A stretch of 64,000 nt of DNA from Paraburkholderia sprentiae WSM5005 (GCF_001865575.2 NZ_CP017562.2:1488001-1552000), one strand, 5' to 3'; shown: positions 8,598-18,648, counted from the stretch's first letter. Numbers and translations: made by a program. The notes: generated by a model not told the origin, from the letters alone.

Positions 8598-10493
8598 TCA
8601 GAGACGCTTGATCTCGACACCGTATTTTCTCAGCGCGTAGCCAATCTGGCGCGGCGTCAGTCCAAGCAGCCGCGCCGCCTTTGCCTGCACCCAGCCGGAT
8701 CTTTCCATGGCGGCGATGAGACGCTCGCGGTTGGTCATCTTCGCATCACTTCCGAGGACTGCCCCACCAGCCGTTAACGGAGCCCTCTCGCTGCCGACAG
8801 GCTGGACCGCAATTGCGCCCGACGTAACAGCCTCAACCCGAGGCGTAGCCGGCTTCCCGGGCACTGGTACGATTCGCCCGGGCTGCAGCGCGATTTCGTC
8901 CGATCCGCTCTTCCACAGCAGCGCGGACAGGCACTGGCCGTGGCAGCAACCAAAGTCGTTTCTCACGATCGCTGGTCCCGGCGCCAAGGTCGCGCTTCGC
9001 TGCACGCAATTTTCGAGCTCGCGGACATTGCCGGGAAAACCGCAGTTCATCAATACTTCAATCGCACTCGCATCGAAGGTCAGGGTACGGCCGTTCTCGC
9101 TGTTGAAATTCTTGAGAAACTCAACGGCGAGGAGCGGAATATCACTGCGCCTTTCACGCAACGGCGGCAGCAGCAAGGGAACCACGCTGATGCGATAATA
9201 AAGGTCGGCGCGGAACTCGTTCCTTGCCACCGCGTCTTCCAGGTTCTTATTCGTGGCGGCAATCACGCGAACATCGACCTTAATGGTCTGGTTGCTGCCG
9301 ACTCGCTCGAATTCTTGCTCCTGCAGGACGCGCAGCAGCTTTGCCTGGAACGAGGCCGAGATCTCGCCGATCTCGTCCAGAAACAGCGTCCCCTTGTCGG
9401 CGAGTTCGAAGCGCCCCTTGCGCGAATTGAAGGCGCTGGTAAAGGCACCCTTCTCATGACCGAACAATTCGGATTCCAGCACCGTCTCAGGGAGCGCCGC
9501 GCAATTGAGCTTGATGAAGGGCCGCTTGGCTCGCGGCGACAGCTCGTGAAGGGCCTTGGCGACCAGCTCCTTCCCGGTACCGGATTCCCCGCGCAAGAGA
9601 ACTGTGCTGTTCGATTTAGCTACCACCGCGATCTTCTCGAGCAGGCCGCGCAGCGCCGGGCTGTCGCCAATGATCCCCTCGACCTGAAACTTCTTACGCT
9701 CCTGTGCAGGGTACTTGAGCTCGGACAATTGTTTTTGCAGCCCGTCCCTCCCCGCCATCAGTCGGTCGCGGTCGCTCTTAAATAAGCGATGCAGCTTCAC
9801 CGTCTGCCCCACTAGGTTGGCCATCATGGAAAGCAGCTGCACGTCGTAATCGAGCCGGAGATTCGCCCCGTTATCCAGGATGCGGTCGATGGTCAGCGTG
9901 CCCACGACTTTTGCGTCGATGCGAATAGGAACGCCGATGAACGACACTCGCACGTTGTCGGAAGCACCGAGCACGCCCATGTCGGCGGTACTGAAGCCCG
10001 AATGCACCGCTACGTCTTCGGCGACGAGCGGCCTGTCCGTCGCCATGATCTGGTCAATTGCCTTCTGCGGCAGGCGCATCCGGTAGCGCTCATCGCTGCC
10101 TTCGCCCCAGCCGGCACCAACGGTAATATCCGGTACGCCATCATCGTCGAAGAGAGAGACGATACCGAGCCGCATCTGCACAAACGATTGCAGGAGATCG
10201 ACGACGTTGGCCAACATGACTTCGAGCCGGCAGGGGGCGGTGAGTACCTTCGATATTTCCAAGATGCCGGTAAGCGCGCTCTCGTACCACTGCACAATAG
10301 GGACCGCGTGGTCCGTCTCGGACTTTGAGATACGCCTTTCGCGTACGGAAGCGATATGCAGCATGACGACGTCTCCGTTGTTGGGGCCATCCTCCCTGTC
10401 ACCTTGTTCGGATTTACGAGTATTGTGTTGCATATCATCCTCGATCTCGCGCCCAATTTCACGGACTGACTTCAAGAGATAACGTCTTTTCAT
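8598..10493 (-). CDS. nifA: Nif-specific sigma-54 activator NifA
   Basis: 631-residue enhancer-binding protein that turns on nif/fix promoters with RpoN. An N-terminal GAF domain (about residues 75-230) is followed by an AAA+ domain with Walker A GESGTGKE, the GAFTSA loop that contacts sigma-54, Walker B GTLFLDEIGE and the arginine-finger region. The C-terminus is a Fis-type helix-turn-helix (AKAARLLGLTPRQIGYALRKYG). The linker carries C-X11-C-X19-C-X4-C, ending CCHGQC, the redox motif of oxygen-sensitive rhizobial NifA, so activity should be intrinsically oxygen-sensitive. Target sites are seen before both nifV copies. Intact. Confidence 0.95.
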   Translation of the reverse strand: MKRRYLLKSVREIGREIEDDMQHNTRKSEQGDREDGPNNGDVVMLHIASVRERRISKSETDHAVPIVQWYESALTGILEISKVLTAPCRLEVMLANVVDLLQSFVQMRLGIVSLFDDDGVPDITVGAGWGEGSDERYRMRLPQKAIDQIMATDRPLVAEDVAVHSGFSTADMGVLGASDNVRVSFIGVPIRIDAKVVGTLTIDRILDNGANLRLDYDVQLLSMMANLVGQTVKLHRLFKSDRDRLMAGRDGLQKQLSELKYPAQERKKFQVEGIIGDSPALRGLLEKIAVVAKSNSTVLLRGESGTGKELVAKALHELSPRAKRPFIKLNCAALPETVLESELFGHEKGAFTSAFNSRKGRFELADKGTLFLDEIGEISASFQAKLLRVLQEQEFERVGSNQTIKVDVRVIAATNKNLEDAVARNEFRADLYYRISVVPLLLPPLRERRSDIPLLAVEFLKNFNSENGRTLTFDASAIEVLMNCGFPGNVRELENCVQRSATLAPGPAIVRNDFGCCHGQCLSALLWKSGSDEIALQPGRIVPVPGKPATPRVEAVTSGAIAVQPVGSERAPLTAGGAVLGSDAKMTNRERLIAAMERSGWVQAKAARLLGLTPRQIGYALRKYGVEIKRL

Positions 10494-10640
10494 GGCAGGG
10501 CGGTGAAACTATAGTGCCTTGATTTGCCTATTTTCTCCTCTTGCCATCTCGCCGCGCGGATTCCGCCAAGAACGCGAGTCCAATTGATGTCGCTCAAACT
10601 GCAATTTGTCTACTCCAGGTGCAGCCGATTACAGGCGTCG
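10494..10640. other. nifA upstream region
   Basis: Short upstream interval of nifA. No convincing FNR box, nod box or sigma-54 promoter seen. Confidence 0.35.
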
Positions 10641-11160
10641 TCCCTCATTAATTGCTACCTCAGTCTGGTTCGCTATGCCGATGACTTTCTGATCACCGGT
10701 TACTCGAAAGAGTTGCTGGAAGACGAGGTCAAGCCACTGGTCGGGGTCTTTCTGCAGGAGCGCGGACTGACGCTCTCTCCGGAAAGACCAGGATCACGCA
10801 CGTCTTGCAAGGGTTCGATTTCTCGGGCATAACATTCGAAAATATCCGAACGGCAAGCTACTCATCAAGCCATCAAAACAGAATGTTCAAACGTTTCTAG
10901 TGACAGTGCGCTCAGTCATCAACGACAATGCATCGGCCGAACAGGTCACTCTCATCGGCCTGCTCAGCCCGATCATCGATGGCTGGTCGAACTGTCATCG
11001 ATGCTTGGTCTCGAAACAATATATAGCGCAGTCGACGCTGCCATCTGGCAGGCGTTGTGAAAGTGGTGCTGCGGGCGGCATCCGTGCAAGGGCGCACGAT
11101 GGATCAGAGCGCGATACTTCCATCGTGAAGGAACGCGGCACTGGGTATTGTCCGCGATAC
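10641..11160 (+). mobile_element. Group II intron reverse transcriptase/maturase remnant
   Basis: LVRYADDFLITGYSKELLEDEVKP is the reverse-transcriptase active-site block (YADD) of group II intron proteins. It continues as VFLQERGLTLSPE, then after a frameshift NGKLLIKPSKQNVQTF, LLSPIIDGWSNCHRCLVSKQ and VDAAIWQAL. This is the end of the RT domain plus maturase domain X. No 5' RT motifs or complete HNH domain are present, so the intron is dead. A second RT scrap lies at 14,209. Confidence 0.75.
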
Positions 11161-11873
11161 TGGTGAACTAACGGCAGAAGGGAACCCGGGACGAGGCTAC
11201 GCAAAGCATCCGACGTCCCAATCCGGCAACATACGTAAATCCGTGGCGAAGCCAATCCCTTTGACCCGGCATGGAAACACTCCTTTGAACACCGCTATGG
11301 TTCGAAATGGTGAACACCCTGTCGGGCCGAGGACAGCTGATACGCCTCTGGTTGGACCAGGAACGGGCCTGCCGGCCAGCGGTCGGGCCCGGACAAGCCA
11401 AGCGGCCCGATCAGCGTATGCTGCTCGCCCAGCACGCCGATATGACGCATCCGGCTTTCAAGGAGGCACCGGCGCGCCGCCATCTGCATGGCAGCGTGCC
11501 TTACGGTCGTCTGCAGCATGAACTCCAGTATCGGCCACGATACAAGTCGTCCGATTTCGACATCCAACGTGTGATTCGGCATGGCTTCCCGGCGAACCAT
11601 CATTCTCGTCTTTAAATGGACGCAAGCGTATCGAACACCGTCTGCCTGCGCCTTGATTTGGGTCAAGTAAGACATCAGGAACGCGTGGAGCGATCAGGCG
11701 ACTAAATCGCATCGCCGCCCCCGGCTCTGCGCACTGGTTTGACCGAATCATGGTGCGAAAACACGCGGACGATTTCCATTCGGGGGATTCTGGGGGAGTC
11801 ACGAACGGATTGGACAAGCGATGCGATTCATGAAACAACCGGACCTGTCCGCGTTGGAAGCCGCTTTCTTACC
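11161..11873. other. Unassigned stretch between intron debris and the fnr-type gene
   Basis: Several open frames on both strands but none with recognisable domains or good start sites. Probably mobile-element debris. Confidence 0.35.
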
Positions 11874-12662
11874 TCAGGCCGAAAGACTAGCGACCTTGCT
11901 CAATCCGGCGAAGTCGAGGATGCGGATTTCTCTACCGTTCACGGTGATGAGCCTCTGCCTCTGGAACCTCGACAATATGCGGCTGACCGTCTCCAGCTTC
12001 AACCCGAGAAAGCTGCCGGCCTCCTCGCGCGTCATTCGCAAGATGAATTCGGTCGGCGAATAGGCGCGTGCCCGCCAACGCCGCGAGAGATCCAGAAGAA
12101 ACGACGCAACCCGCTCGTCGGCCGCCATCGTGCCGAGCAGCGTACTGACACCGCGTTGCCGCACGAGTTCCGCGCTGAGCATTCGGTAGACGTGACTCTG
12201 CACCGCTTTGACTTCCCGGCTCAGCCACTCGAGCAGATGGAACGGCATCACGCATACGCTGCTGTCTTCAAGGGCGATGGCGTCGCTTGCATAATGGCCA
12301 GTAGCGATGCCGTCCAAGCCCATCGGATCGCCGGCAACATAAAACCCAGTGACCTGGTCCCGCCCGTCCGGAAGCAGCGAGAGCTTCTTGAACGATCCCG
12401 TGCGAACCGCATAGACGTTGCAAAATGAATCGCCCGCGCGGTGCAATGCTTCGCCTTTTCTCACGTGGCGATAGCCGAGAACGAGGTCGTCCATTTGCCG
12501 GTCGCAGGCGAGCTCATCGGGGTTCACCGCGCAAAACGGACGCATCGTGCAGGTCTTGCATGACGTGCCACTCGAACCCATGGGCTTCGTCCGCGAAGCC
12601 GTTGTCGAAGGCCGAAACGTGTCGGTCTGTGGCGCGGTAAGGCGATTGTGCGCAATTGCCAT
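11874..12662 (-). CDS. FNR-type oxygen-responsive regulator (Crp/Fnr family)
   Basis: 262-residue Crp/Fnr regulator. Near residue 35 the cysteine cluster CKTCTMRPFC, with a later cysteine in SSVCVMPF, matches the four ligands of the oxygen-labile [4Fe-4S] cluster of FNR. A cNMP-like beta-roll follows, then a C-terminal helix-turn-helix EEAGSFLGLKLETVSRILSRFQ. ATG at 12,662 was chosen because AAGGAG precedes it by 6 bp; an upstream TTG (12,680) would include that site. Likely activates micro-oxic genes and probably itself, given an FNR-like box upstream. FixK-like or Anr/FnrL-like naming cannot be settled here. Confidence 0.88.
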   Translation of the reverse strand: MAIAHNRLTAPQTDTFRPSTTASRTKPMGSSGTSCKTCTMRPFCAVNPDELACDRQMDDLVLGYRHVRKGEALHRAGDSFCNVYAVRTGSFKKLSLLPDGRDQVTGFYVAGDPMGLDGIATGHYASDAIALEDSSVCVMPFHLLEWLSREVKAVQSHVYRMLSAELVRQRGVSTLLGTMAADERVASFLLDLSRRWRARAYSPTEFILRMTREEAGSFLGLKLETVSRILSRFQRQRLITVNGREIRILDFAGLSKVASLSA

Positions 12663-12766
12663 GTGATTCTCCTTACTCAATCGATGTCCAAGTCTGTTTC
12701 ACAAACCCGTCTTTGTCATCTCGAAATTGCGCGGCTAACTGTCGCACAACTGAATCGAGGCAAACC

Positions 12767-12780
12767 ATGATCCAGATCAA
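12767..12780 (-). promoter_or_regulatory. FNR/FixK-type box upstream of the fnr gene
   Basis: On the minus strand TTGAT-CTGG-ATCAT, one base off the FNR consensus TTGAT-N4-ATCAA, about 105 bp before the regulator's start. Suggests autoregulation. Confidence 0.5.
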
Positions 12781-12839
12781 GCAAAGCAGACCGATCCGTC
12801 GGGGCGACAAGTGTCCCCCGCGAGTTTTATCGTGTTCGG

Positions 12840-13010
12840 GCATCGGTTTGGGTGACCGGAAGCTGTCGCCGTCAAGCACGATGCGGTGGGCACCGTGGCG
12901 TAGACGGTCGAGCGTAGCGGCACGGAGGATGCGGTTGCCGGCGAATGCCTCGCCCCACTCGCTGACGTCAAGGTTAAATGCAGGGTCTATTTTTACGCGA
13001 AGTGTCAGCC
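12840..13010 (-). mobile_element. IS21-family IstB helper ATPase C-terminal remnant
   Basis: The minus-strand frame contains NLDVSEWGEAFAGNRILRAATLDRLRHGAHRIV and LDGDSFR in sequence, the C-terminal region of IS21 IstB (family pattern EW...F....L..A.LDRL.H). No Walker motifs remain. With the istA scrap at 13,190-13,599 in the same order it is one internally deleted IS21-type element. Confidence 0.65.
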
Positions 13011-13101
13011 CCATGGGGCCGTGAACGCGACAGATCTAACCCCTGTCTCCCCGCATAATGATAATGTCTTTCGTGGCCGATCGCCACTACAGGAGGACGT
13101 C

Positions 13102-13251
13102 ATGTTGGCAACATACTTTGTTTCCCCACAGCGATTGCAAGAGCTCCGAGAAGGGCGCGGTGATGCTCTGCTGGAGCTCTTCTCGCAGGTTCTAAATGAG
13201 TCGGGCAGCGACAATTGTTTTGGCCGACCGGCCGTGCTGCTTGACGCTGTC
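13102..13251 (+). other. Possible integrase N-terminal scrap
   Basis: MLATYFVSPQRLQELREG with a strong AGGAGG site 5 bp upstream resembles the N-terminus of IS-linked tyrosine recombinases, but it runs out after about 35 residues into the istA remnant. Too short to be sure. Confidence 0.3.
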
Positions 13252-13599
13252 TAGGCGCACCGCGGAATAGCTGCCGGAGTAGCCGTGGTTGCGCTTGAGG
13301 ACACTGTGGATCGTCGTGCCCTGGACGTCGGACTCGAACCAGCGAGCAATCCGCTCGCGAAAGGGCTCGAGCGTCGACACGCAGATGCTGGGCAGGTGTG
13401 GTGTGCGGCCGAAGCGTCCGGCGATCACGGTGTCTTCCGGCAGCGGCTGCGCTGGATCGAGCCAGCCGAGCTCCAGGGCGACACCGCCTCACGGCGGGCC
13501 CATCAACCCGACGCGCGCGATGTCGCGGTCGGAATCGCCCTGCCGCATGCGGACAAGGACTTGGCGGTACTCAAACAATTCGAATCTCCGGTTGGCCAT
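13190..13599 (-). mobile_element. IS21-family IstA transposase N-terminal remnant
   Basis: Reading on the minus strand: MANRRFELFEYRQVLVRMRQG and SDRDIAR (helix-turn-helix start), an internal stop, then a later block RFGRTPHLPSICVSTLEPFRERI and TTIHSVLKRNHGYSGSYSAVR, matching the DNA-binding N-terminus of IstA. Interrupted and lacking the DDE domain. Confidence 0.65.
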
Positions 13600-13839
13600 G
13601 GGCGCTCCACTCAGAAAAGAGCGAAGCGTACCCAGTTGGGGAAAGTTCGAACCGCGTTCTGCTACACAGCGCAGGTGGCGCCTATGCGCCGATCATCAAA
13701 TGGCTCCTATACGGCGATCCGTGACACCATTCTGTTGGAGGATCTGCCCGGGTACGCCGCAACCGAAGGCCGTGCCGATCGATCTCGGGGTTCGGGGCGT
13801 CAATGCCTAAGTGTCATCAGTATAACTGATTAATCGCGG

Positions 13840-14139
13840 AAAACGGAAGACCCTGACCAGCACGCAGCGACGTTGGCTCAAGCGACGGCACGCGATCGAA
13901 CCGGTCATCGGCCATGTGAAGGACGACCACGGCATGCGGCGTTGCTGGCTCAAAGGGCAAACCGGCGGTGCGCTACACGCGGTACTGTGTGCTGCCGGTT
14001 ACAACCTGCGCTGGTTGCTGCGCGCCATCGTCCGTCTGGGCCTGGGGCCTGCATTTTTTATCCTCGCGGTGCTGCATTGGCTCGCCAATGTCACGCTGCA
14101 GCCGAGCGCTTGCTCGGCACAACCGCTTTCGATGGGCTG
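13840..14139 (+). mobile_element. IS5-family transposase C-terminal remnant
   Basis: KTLTSTQRRWLKRRHAIEPVIGH and VKDDHGMRRCWLKGQTGGALHA, then AAGYNLRWLLRAI, the C-terminal end of IS5-type DDE transposases. The N-terminal two thirds are absent. Confidence 0.65.
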
Positions 14140-14208
14140 ATTCCTGTTCGCCGACAGGCGCACCCTTGGTTGGCTCGCCACCGCAAACTGAATTTTGCAG
14201 GATCGACT

Positions 14209-14290
14209 ATCTACCCGCACTATGTCTTTGATTCGTGGATAGAGCGATGGCGGCGTCACCGCGCGCAGCAGGGGCCCGGCTTGAGGTGGA
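14209..14290 (+). mobile_element. Group II intron RT scrap
   Basis: IYPHYVFDSWIERWRRH matches the segment just before the YADD block in group II intron reverse transcriptases. Only about 25 codons remain. Confidence 0.45.
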
Positions 14291-14366
14291 GATACTGCCG
14301 CACATCAGCGCTCCCGTGAGAGTTATGGGGCCGAACGCTTGCAAGGCACTTCGGAGCGCAATTCAA

Positions 14367-14560
14367 GGCAACGACCAGATTGACACACGGCTTGCCGGTC
14401 GCGCCGAACCTGCTCGATCAGGCGTTTGCCGTCACTGCGCCGAATCAGGCTTGGTGTGGCGATATCCGTTATGTCGCCACAAAACCCTCGAAACCCAACA
14501 AAATCCATGCCGCAAAAACCTTGCTGAAAGATCCCATTTCCTAACTTGGGTGGATTGGTC
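14367..14560 (+). mobile_element. IS3-family OrfB scrap (left of nodD1)
   Basis: One frame reads TTRLTHGLPVAPNLLDQAF, then APNQAWCGDIRYVAT, the start of the rve catalytic domain of IS3 OrfB. A shorter copy stands at the same place beside nodD2 (22,455-22,560), so this scrap predates the nodD duplication. Confidence 0.55.
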
Positions 14561-15488
14561 TTCGCGTGGTCTCACGCGGAGGAACCATGCGTGACGCCTC
14601 CTGCAATATTATCTCCCGCATCCAATTGCTTGCCGGATCACTGTTGTGAAGGGCAGACCATTGGACGGCCTCGGTGAATGCGGGAAGCGGCAACGGAAGT
14701 TCGACGATCCGCAGAGGCGTCGTTTTTTCGAAATGCTTGACCAGCCTTAGGGGCATCGTCCCTATACGGTCAGTGTTTAATAGCATAGGCGCGATCATGC
14801 TAAAGCTCGGCACGATGACCTCGTCCCGTCTCTTGAGACCGTGCTCAAGCAAATACCATTCCTCGATGGAGGGCCGCCGCGTACGTCCGAACCTGACCAC
14901 CACGTGCCCCATCGACATGTATCTCTCGAATGTAAGCTGCCCTGATAGCTGCTTGTTCGTGCGGCAGCCTACGCACACGAGTGTCTCCTCGAACAGCTTC
15001 GCTTTAGGGTGCGCGCTCGACATGAACATTTCCGGCAAGATAAGAAAATCGGCTTCGCCGCGCCGAATAACCTCGTCGGGGTCATCGGCAAGTGGCAGCA
15101 ATTCGAAGCTGACGGCGGGAGCTTCCCGTGCAATACGCTCCACGATCTTTCGAAAAAATACGACTGCCATGAAATCGGAAAGGATGATCCTGAAGCGGCG
15201 ATCCGATTTGGCTGGGTTGAAGACGTCCCGGGAAATAACGGAGAGCTGGATGTGCACCAGAGCCTCGCGGATTGGAGCAGCGAGCCCTTCTGCACGCGGT
15301 GTTGGGACAAATTCCCGGCCCCTCATCGTAAATAGTTCATCGCAAAAATAGGCGCGTAGCCGGGCGACGGCCGCGCTCATGGCCGGCTGGCTCAGGTTGA
15401 TGCTGCGTGCCGCCGCGGTGAGATTACGCTCGGTCATCAGAGCATCGAGCGCGACGAGGAGATTCAGATCGAGGCCCTTGAAACGCAT
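14541..15488 (-). CDS. nodD: Flavonoid-responsive LysR regulator NodD, copy 1
   Basis: 315-residue Nod[21 protein letters not shown] and [25 protein letters not shown] form the characteristic LysR helix-turn-helix of NodD, and the effector domain contains [15 protein letters not shown] and [22 protein letters not shown]. It reads divergently from a nod box that starts 12 bp from its ATG, the classic nodD-nodABC layout. NodD binds the nod box and activates on plant flavonoids. The C-terminal ~12 residues ([15 protein letters not shown]) run into flanking debris and differ from copy 2. Otherwise nearly identical to nodD2. Confidence 0.95.
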   Translation of the reverse strand: MRFKGLDLNLLVALDALMTERNLTAAARSINLSQPAMSAAVARLRAYFCDELFTMRGREFVPTPRAEGLAAPIREALVHIQLSVISRDVFNPAKSDRRFRIILSDFMAVVFFRKIVERIAREAPAVSFELLPLADDPDEVIRRGEADFLILPEMFMSSAHPKAKLFEETLVCVGCRTNKQLSGQLTFERYMSMGHVVVRFGRTRRPSIEEWYLLEHGLKRRDEVIVPSFSMIAPMLLNTDRIGTMPLRLVKHFEKTTPLRIVELPLPLPAFTEAVQWSALHNSDPASNWMREIILQEASRMVPPRETTRRPIHPS

Positions 15489-15499
15489 GATCCCAAGTT

Positions 15500-15546
15500 A
15501 TCCATAATGTAGATGTGTTCCATCAAAACAATCGATTTTACGAATT
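15500..15546 (+). promoter_or_regulatory. nod box 1
   Basis: 47-bp nod box: ATCCAT, then GATG at +13, then ATCAAAACAATCGATTTTAC with AATT following. All conserved blocks and spacing are present. It points toward nodA, but nodA starts about 1.1 kb away because IS debris occupies the gap. Confidence 0.92.
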
Positions 15547-15630
15547 GTACGGCATGGAGGATAGTGTTCCTGGTAGATCCATTTCAATTTCGCAAAACCT
15601 GCTGGCGCCTTCGTGGTGCCCGGGTAGTGG

Positions 15631-15873
15631 ATGAAGTGTGTCGTAGAACTGAGCGAAGCCGAGGAAATGACGTTGCAGCAGTTGTCGATTAAGCACATGC
15701 ATCGGGACACGCGCACGCGAGCGGCAGCCCTGTCGCTGCTCGGACACAGGACCAATTGCAAGCTCACCGCCGAGCAACTCCGCGTGAGCGGGCAGTCGGT
15801 CCGTGACTGGCTCACGCATGGCGCAACATCGGCGTGTATGGCCCGACGGGCGGCCATAACGGTGGGAACATGA
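15631..15873 (+). mobile_element. IS630-family transposase N-terminal remnant
   Basis: MKCVVELSEAEEMTLQQLSI and RTRAAALSLLGHRTN, then LTAEQLRVSGQSVRDWLTHG, the helix-turn-helix start of an IS630-type transposase. Similar pieces follow nod box 2 (23,600) and lie at 43,494. The DDE domain is missing. It sits between nod box 1 and nodA. Confidence 0.65.
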
Positions 15874-16447
15874 AGCACCACTGGCGACGCTTCATCACCT
15901 GCACGAAGGAAACGCCGATGCCGAACTCGCTGAACTTTCTCGGCGGATACGGCACCAAATTTCAAGTCAATTTCTCGTGGACGCTCTCATGAATCCTCTA
16001 GCAAAACGTCGGGCCGGAGAAATAGAATTTAGGCATATCAAGACGGTTGTCGATCTTTGCCTTGACTCCGAGAAAAATCCTCAGGTGTACGTCGAGCATC
16101 CACCGAGGCACATGTCCAATGCGGCCACGGCCTTCGGCCGCATGGGCAAGCTGGATCGCGCCGACACGACGCGACAAGCGTCTGGCAGGTCGCGTAGGCA
16201 CTTACTACCGGCAAACCTTCGCAAAGTTTTCCAAACCCTTCCTATATCGGCCGGTTACCTTCGTACAGTTGAGGCAACCCTCGACTTCGCCTTGGCTTCG
16301 CGTCGAATCGGGAGCAGCCGATTGCAGGTGCCAAATGCTTCAGCGACCCGGCCAAATGGATCTCGTGTCAATCGCGGTCAGATCGTGCGGAAGATGCGGG
16401 GGAAGTCTTTGGTAGATCTGGTACGAAAGGCACGCGCACTCGATGTA
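15874..16447 (+). other. Debris between nod box 1 and nodA
   Basis: Contains an open frame from 15,977 without recognisable domains in its first 150 codons. No promoter seen. It lengthens the nod leader and may weaken or end transcription from nod box 1. Confidence 0.35.
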
Positions 16448-16567
16448 ATCTCCATCGTGGATGAGGTTCGAACGGTCCGTGAAGCGTTGACGGAAATACT
16501 CTTTTCTTCGGGCTTCATCCCAGAACTGTTCCAGAGTGCAGATGATTTCTTGAAATCGAACCGCTTT
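16448..16567 (+). pseudogene. FixJ/NodW-type receiver domain fragment
   Basis: ISIVDEVRTVREALTEILFS then SGFIPELFQSADDFLKSNR matches the first ~40 residues of FixJ/NodW response-regulator receivers (usual VDDD..VREAL..LL...G). The phospho-acceptor half and the DNA-binding domain are missing. It lies in an open frame that ends 36 bp before nodA. Confidence 0.5.
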
Positions 16568-16671
16568 CTCAGCAAGTCCTTCGCGTCCGTCAGGTCCGCC
16601 CTCAAAGGCCGGACGGCGCATAGGAGGCAGTCGTGAATTTGGCCGTGTCCACAGATAGAGGACCTCTCTCC

Positions 16672-17265
16672 ATGCGCTCTCAGGTGCGGTGGAGGCTGGT
16701 TTGGGAAAATGAGTTGCGACTCGCCGACCACATCGAACTGTCCGAGTTCTTCCGAAAGTCCTACGGACCGACCGGGGCGTTTAATGCAAAACCATTCGAA
16801 GGCAATCACAGTTGGGCTGGTGCGAGGCCAGAGTTCCGTGCAATCGGCTACGACGCGCGCGGCGTAGCGGCTCATATCGGCGCACTGCGTCGTTTCATCA
16901 AGGTTGGCGCAGTCGATCTACTAGTGGCCGAACTAGGATTGTACGCGGTACGTCCGGATCTTGAGGGACTCGGAATCCCTCAATTAATGCGCGTGATGTA
17001 TCCCGTGTTGCAGGAACTTGGCGTTCCATTTGGCTTCGGCACGGTTCGACACGCGTTGCGGCAACATATTGCAAGGCTGCTCGGCCGACCCGGTCTGGCG
17101 ACTATTGTGTCTGGAGTTCGCGTGAGGTCGACCCTTCGAGAAGTGCATCTCGACACGCCGCCCACGCGCATCGAGGACGTACTCATTGTCGTCTTACCGA
17201 TTGGACGGTCAATGAGCGATTGGCCGACCGGAACGATAATTGATCGGAACGGGCCAGAGCTGTGA
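16672..17265 (+). CDS. nodA: Nod factor N-acyltransferase NodA
   Basis: 197-residue NodA, which transfers a fatty acyl chain to the free amine of the chitin oligosaccharide made by NodC and NodB. The protein is well conserved: [45 protein letters not shown] and [19 protein letters not shown] at the end. An in-frame start at 16,633 exists, but ATG 16,672 gives the normal family N-terminus. The stop overlaps nodB by GTGA. Intact. Confidence 0.95.
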   Translation: MRSQVRWRLVWENELRLADHIELSEFFRKSYGPTGAFNAKPFEGNHSWAGARPEFRAIGYDARGVAAHIGALRRFIKVGAVDLLVAELGLYAVRPDLEGLGIPQLMRVMYPVLQELGVPFGFGTVRHALRQHIARLLGRPGLATIVSGVRVRSTLREVHLDTPPTRIEDVLIVVLPIGRSMSDWPTGTIIDRNGPEL

Positions 17266-17954
17266 GGCACTGCTTATCCGAAGCGCGCAGCGAGTGCGCT
17301 GACACCAACGGACGTCGCGACGTCTATTTGACGTTTGACGACGGCCCTGATCCACTTTGCACACCGGACGTCCTCGATGTGCTGGCGGAACACCGGGTGC
17401 CAGCGACTTTTTGCGTCATCGGTGCGTACGCAGCGGACCAGCCGAAGCTGATCCGACGGATGATCGCAGAAGGGCACGAGGTCGCAAACCACACGATGAC
17501 TCATCCAGACCTGTCCAGATGCGAACCCACCGAAGTGCAACGGGAAATACTAACGGCAAGCAGGGTCATCAGGATGGCGAGCCCTCATGCTTCGCTGCGG
17601 TATATGCGTGCCCCGTATGGCATGTGGACCGAAGCAGTGTTCACTACGTCAGCGAGCGCTGGTCTGGCGCCCCTCCACTGGTCGGTAGACCCGCGAGACT
17701 GGTCTCGTCCCGGCGTGGACGCGATTGTCAGCGCAGTGCTGGACTCTGTCCGGCCGGGTGCAATTGTGCTCTTGCACGACGGATGCCCTCCCGATGAGTT
17801 GGGACGATGCACTCACGCTGGTCGGCGCGAGCAGACCCTCATGGCGCTTTCCCTCATGATTCCAGCATTGCATGACCGGGGGTTTGCAATCCGATCGCTT
17901 CCTCAACCTAACCGGACAAACCAGACACCCTATGAACATGCTTGCCGCAACTAG
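17262..17954 (+). CDS. nodB: Chitooligosaccharide N-deacetylase NodB
   Basis: 230-residue carbohydrate esterase family 4 enzyme that deacetylates the non-reducing end of the chitin backbone before NodA acylates it. Motifs: [10 protein letters not shown] with the metal Asp, [14 protein letters not shown] with the HxxxH metal ligands, RAPYGMW, and a C-terminal LLHDG. GTG start in a GTGA overlap with nodA, indicating translational coupling. The last 23 bp overlap the nodC start. Slightly longer than typical NodB. Intact. Confidence 0.95.
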   Translation: MRHCLSEARSECADTNGRRDVYLTFDDGPDPLCTPDVLDVLAEHRVPATFCVIGAYAADQPKLIRRMIAEGHEVANHTMTHPDLSRCEPTEVQREILTASRVIRMASPHASLRYMRAPYGMWTEAVFTTSASAGLAPLHWSVDPRDWSRPGVDAIVSAVLDSVRPGAIVLLHDGCPPDELGRCTHAGRREQTLMALSLMIPALHDRGFAIRSLPQPNRTNQTPYEHACRN

Positions 17955-18648
17955 CACTGTCGCTGTCTCGTCTTATGCGCTCCGGCTCCTTTTGCTGCTA
18001 GATCAGTACGAGACGCAACTTTTTCGCGGGAAGCCGAGCGACTTCGGCGAGGACCGTCATCTCACGATTCTCATGCTGACGGCAGGTTATCGGACCGAGT
18101 ACGTTCCGGACGCCATTGCGGCGACAGTCGTTCCGGACAGACTGGGGGCGTATCTGCGCCAACAACTGCGCTGGGCGCGCAGTACTTATCGGGACACGTT
18201 GCTTTCGCTGCGCCTGCTGCCCTGTCTAGATCGCTACCTTACGCTGGACGTGATCGGACAGAATCTGGGCTCGCTATTTCTCGCCTTCTCGCTTCTAGCG
18301 GGGCTCGCGCAGCTCGCATTGACAGCGACAGTGCCGTGGTGGACTGCCCTGATAATCGCATCATTGACCATGATCCGCTGTAGGGTGGCATCGGTTCGCG
18401 CTCGCCAGATTCGATTTCTTGGCTTTTCTCTTCACACACCCATTAACCTCTTTCTCTTGCTCCCCCTGAAAGCCTATGCGCTGCGTACATTAAGCAATAG
18501 TGATTGGCTGTCACGGAGCGCTGCTGCCAACGTACCATACGGAGGTGGAAACAGGCCGCCACCGGAAACCCGAAGACGGGACCGAACGCTACAGAATTTT
18601 CGGTATTGCGATGGCGCTTCGCAGAGCGGATCTTACGCGGTTCTTTGA
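17932..18648 (+). pseudogene. nodC: NodC with large internal deletion
   Basis: Begins [17 protein letters not shown], the NodC N-terminus, then jumps after a few unrelated residues to DQYETQLFRGKPSDFGEDRH, normally about 215 residues further on. The C-terminal third is preserved: GEDRH, the QQLRW product motif, and the membrane segments to SNSDWLSR. It then runs into unrelated sequence. The nucleotide-sugar binding aspartates and DXD region of the GT2 domain are gone, so chitin-oligosaccharide synthesis is impossible from this copy. Read in phase throughout, so this is a deletion, not a frameshift. Confidence 0.9.

Noticed and set aside
16980..17270. Minus-strand frame over nodA
   Set aside because: Shadow of NodA with no independent support.
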